This document shows positions 61,861 through 64,000 of a DNA stretch of 64,000 bases, piece by piece. The stretch covers positions 9,136,501 through 9,200,500 of the forward strand of contig CM020513.1 of the NCBI GenBank assembly GCA_009823395.1, in the 5' to 3' direction. A model generated the notes under the pieces. The model saw nothing but the letters and a program-made list of their open reading frames with translations, had not been told where the DNA came from and searched no databases. Origin of the DNA: Thamnaconus septentrionalis (taxonomy: Eukaryota > Chordata > Actinopteri > Tetraodontiformes > Monacanthidae). The translations under genes were made by a program, and so were the position numbers. How positions within the stretch are numbered: the stretch's first letter is position 1; every line of letters begins with the position of its first letter.

Positions 61861-63360
61861 GCAAAAACCCCCAAAACAACCAAAAACCTTTTCCCAAGTT
61901 TACTGCATGAACAGGTACAGAACCATTACGTACAACAGTTTAAAAACAATGATATAAAAAGTCACAAGAACAATACCATACAATACAATACAATACAATG
62001 CAATGCAATACAACACAATACAATACAAAAAAAATACACCGACAGTTAGGTATATGGGTGAGTTTTGGGTTTGGTTTTGAATAACTAGCTGGATCTAGGT
62101 AGCTGGGATCTGGATCAAAATGAGTCGATACTGACTCAGGACTTTCTCAGGACATTGAGCTTTACCATGCTCATTGAGCTTTTACTATGTTCAACATGAT
62201 TCAGGGTAAGTTCAGCCACCTGGACTTGTCATCAATAGTTTGAGAAGGAAAAAAACTATTTGCCAGCAGTCCCTTATGTTCTCTCACCGACTACCTGCTC
62301 CACCGAAATATTTCCTTCCTTCCAGTATTTCACATTTTCTTCTGCTGCCGCTCCCTCACCCCCGCCTGTGCCTTTGTCTCCTCTCATTCATCACGTTTCG
62401 GGGGTTGACAAGGATCGTGAGCGGCGCAGGCTCGGGGGGGATAAACGGCCCTCCTGTCCTGCCATTGACAGGCTCCACTCGATTGAATTTAACGCTCGGG
62501 TGCCCCCGTGTTTTTCCACCCCAGTTTGGCAAAACAAACTCATTTGTTCTAATTCCGTGACGTCTCCATTCGCGTCAGTTCGGCCCTCTCGCGCCCCCGA
62601 GCTGGACGCATCTATTAAATAAGCACCTAATCAGGATCAATTAATGGAATAATACGAGGCTTGATTAACGCGATCGCTTCGGGCATTTGCGTCTCAGACA
62701 AACAGTTGTTCCACCGCACTGTGCGAAGGGAACGTCCTCAAGAACGGAGCCGCTTCGGGCTGCGAGCTAACCCTAACCCTGTGTCCCTTCGACGTGACAA
62801 GCACCATCTGGGGTTTATTAAAGGCTGAACATAATGGAAATTTCCCTTCACCTGTGTTTCCTCACAGCGACGTGCATCTCCAGCCTGTCCATCTTTTACC
62901 TCCTTCACCTTGCTTCACACCTTGGAAGGTGTGCACTCAAAAACTGTATTTTTTTAAATTTTTTATCCAAACTGCTTTTTCCAGCTCATTGTGTAACATT
63001 TCTCGGGATAGTTGCGCCCACCTGAGCCTGGCGATCGTTCAACCCTCTGGGACCAGCACAGCCCTCAAAACACAAGGCAGTTTTAGCTTTACCCTTTAGT
63101 TTTACCATTTTTCTTCGGAGGCTGTAAACACAGGGCTATGCAGGCTTGTGAAAATCTGAAAATTAGTGCGATATGATGATAGATGTACAGATAAGTGACA
63201 AATCTAAGTCTGGCCACAGATACAGCTCACATCTCTGCGTTTTCCGCATGGAACAGAGCACATCTAACTGTCTGTCATCCTGAAACTACACAGTCCAGCG
63301 AACAGCATACGGTACAGACTCCCCTTTTTCTCAAAGCCATGCATGAAACATGAGGCATCC
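61861..63360. other. Non-coding stretch with an ATACA repeat
   Basis: No gene is recognised. The AATAC/AATGC pentanucleotide repeat is listed separately. At 62590-62700 a TAAT-rich segment (attaaataagcacctaatc, aattaatgg, gattaacgcgatcg) resembles a conserved regulatory element. Confidence 0.45.
61976..62032 (+). repeat. (ATACA)n pentanucleotide repeat, imperfect
   Basis: AATAC units with AATGC and AACAC variants, ending in poly-A. Confidence 0.92.
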
Positions 63361-63840
63361 GATCGACATGCACGCCGCCACTCCGTTCCTCCGTGATGCT
63401 GCGCGGCGCCGCATTAGAGGTGTCACTTTTCAAACTGCGCCGCGCCGCGAGAGACAAAGAGACTCTCCGCTAATTCCGACAGTAATTATACCAAGACATT
63501 CTTTCATTCGGAATCCCGCTGTCTGCCTCCGAGGCAGAGAGCCCACGATCCCAGTCATCGCTCGGCGGAGTGGGAAGCGCGCCGGCATCGCACGCTCCGT
63601 CTCCGGCTCTCCGCCGGATCTGGAGACTCTCTATCCAAATCTTCCCGGAAAACACGGCGCTCAATTACGGCGAAAGCGAGAGCGGCGGAGCAGCGAGCGC
63701 GCGAGCCGGAGAAAATCCCCGGCTCTTTTGAGTGCTGTTTAAAAAAAAAACTGAAAAAAAAATTCCCCGCTTTCTTGGATTGGCGTCTGAGTTTGCAGCC
63801 AAAGCCGCTTCGGAAAAACAGCGCTCGTTGGCACGCACAC
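63361..63840. promoter_or_regulatory. CpG-rich block, possible promoter or 5' exon
   Basis: Dense CG content (gctgcgcggcgccgc, gcgccgcgccgcgag, gcgagagcggcggagcagcg, gcgcgcgagccgg) near the right edge of the window, followed by an inverted CCAAT word (ggattggcg, about 63777-63785). Frames are open on both strands but unrecognised. The position suggests a CpG-island promoter for a gene to the right; direction and start site cannot be set from the sequence. Confidence 0.4.
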
Positions 63841-63915
63841 AATGCGTCTGTCAGTCAAAGCAGGTGGGGCTCGTTTGACTGCCTGAACGAGCAAACTGCT
63901 CCGTCAAACTATGAA

Positions 63916-63926
63916 GGGGGGGGGGG
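63916..63926 (+). repeat. Poly-G run
   Basis: Eleven consecutive G after atgaa, close to the CpG-rich block. Confidence 0.9.
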
Positions 63927-64000
63927 ATCAAGTGATTATTTTGTTCTCTTTTCAAAGTGCCGCCACGCTCAGAAAAGCCGGAGAGGAACCAGTCGTCTTG

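Noticed and set aside
62768..62780. ctaaccctaaccct, telomere-like
   Set aside because: Only two units of the vertebrate telomere repeat, too short to be an interstitial telomere.

Overview
The window looks like vertebrate, most probably teleost fish, nuclear DNA. It is dense in CA, CT, TAA, ATGG and AT microsatellites. It carries a tRNA-derived interspersed repeat in two recognisable copies, and several short DNA transposons whose inverted ends and target duplications can be read directly. There are no operons, Shine-Dalgarno sites or long open frames. Nothing points to a prokaryote or a complete virus.

No complete protein-coding gene is visible. Nearly all the open frames are short, lack family motifs and overlap each other on both strands. 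The best coding evidence is one candidate internal exon on the minus strand (20056-20176): 40 whole codons behind a textbook branch point, pyrimidine tract and AG, ending at a GT donor. I cannot name its protein. The piggyBac-like element at 14387-15319 keeps a short open frame that begins like a transposase N-terminus. The rest reads as a large intron or an intergenic regulatory desert. GC-rich blocks with frequent CpG (about 18890-19230, 41090-42590, 63361-63840) and TAAT-rich blocks (for example 53820-54070) are candidate regulatory DNA.

Layout: 1-8390 is non-coding with AAG, CTAT, CT and CA tracts. 8391-9492 holds two DNA elements, a 126-bp TTAA-flanked MITE and an 837-bp inverted-repeat element. 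9493-14382 is non-coding, with a possible LTR remnant near 12 kb and the second copy of a 62-bp block that also occurs at 7570. 14383-15323 is the piggyBac-like element. 17.2-21 kb is a cluster of degenerate DNA transposons around a GC-rich segment and the candidate exon. 21-31.9 kb is non-coding, with a 219-bp pure AT tract. 31984-32364 is an intact tRNA-derived SINE with a 10-bp target duplication, followed at 33423-33867 by a two-copy tandem duplication containing SINE 3' ends. 40425-40933 and 50185-50660 are hAT-like elements, the latter with a perfect 8-bp target duplication. 61471-61860 is an old SINE copy on the minus strand. The window ends in a CpG-rich block that could be a promoter or 5' exon for sequence to the right.

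I found no convincing new molecular system. The observations most worth following up are the candidate exon, the nearly identical 62-bp block that precedes CA repeats at two sites 5.5 kb apart, the tandem duplication beside the SINE, two perfect hairpins, and an AP-1 site cluster.
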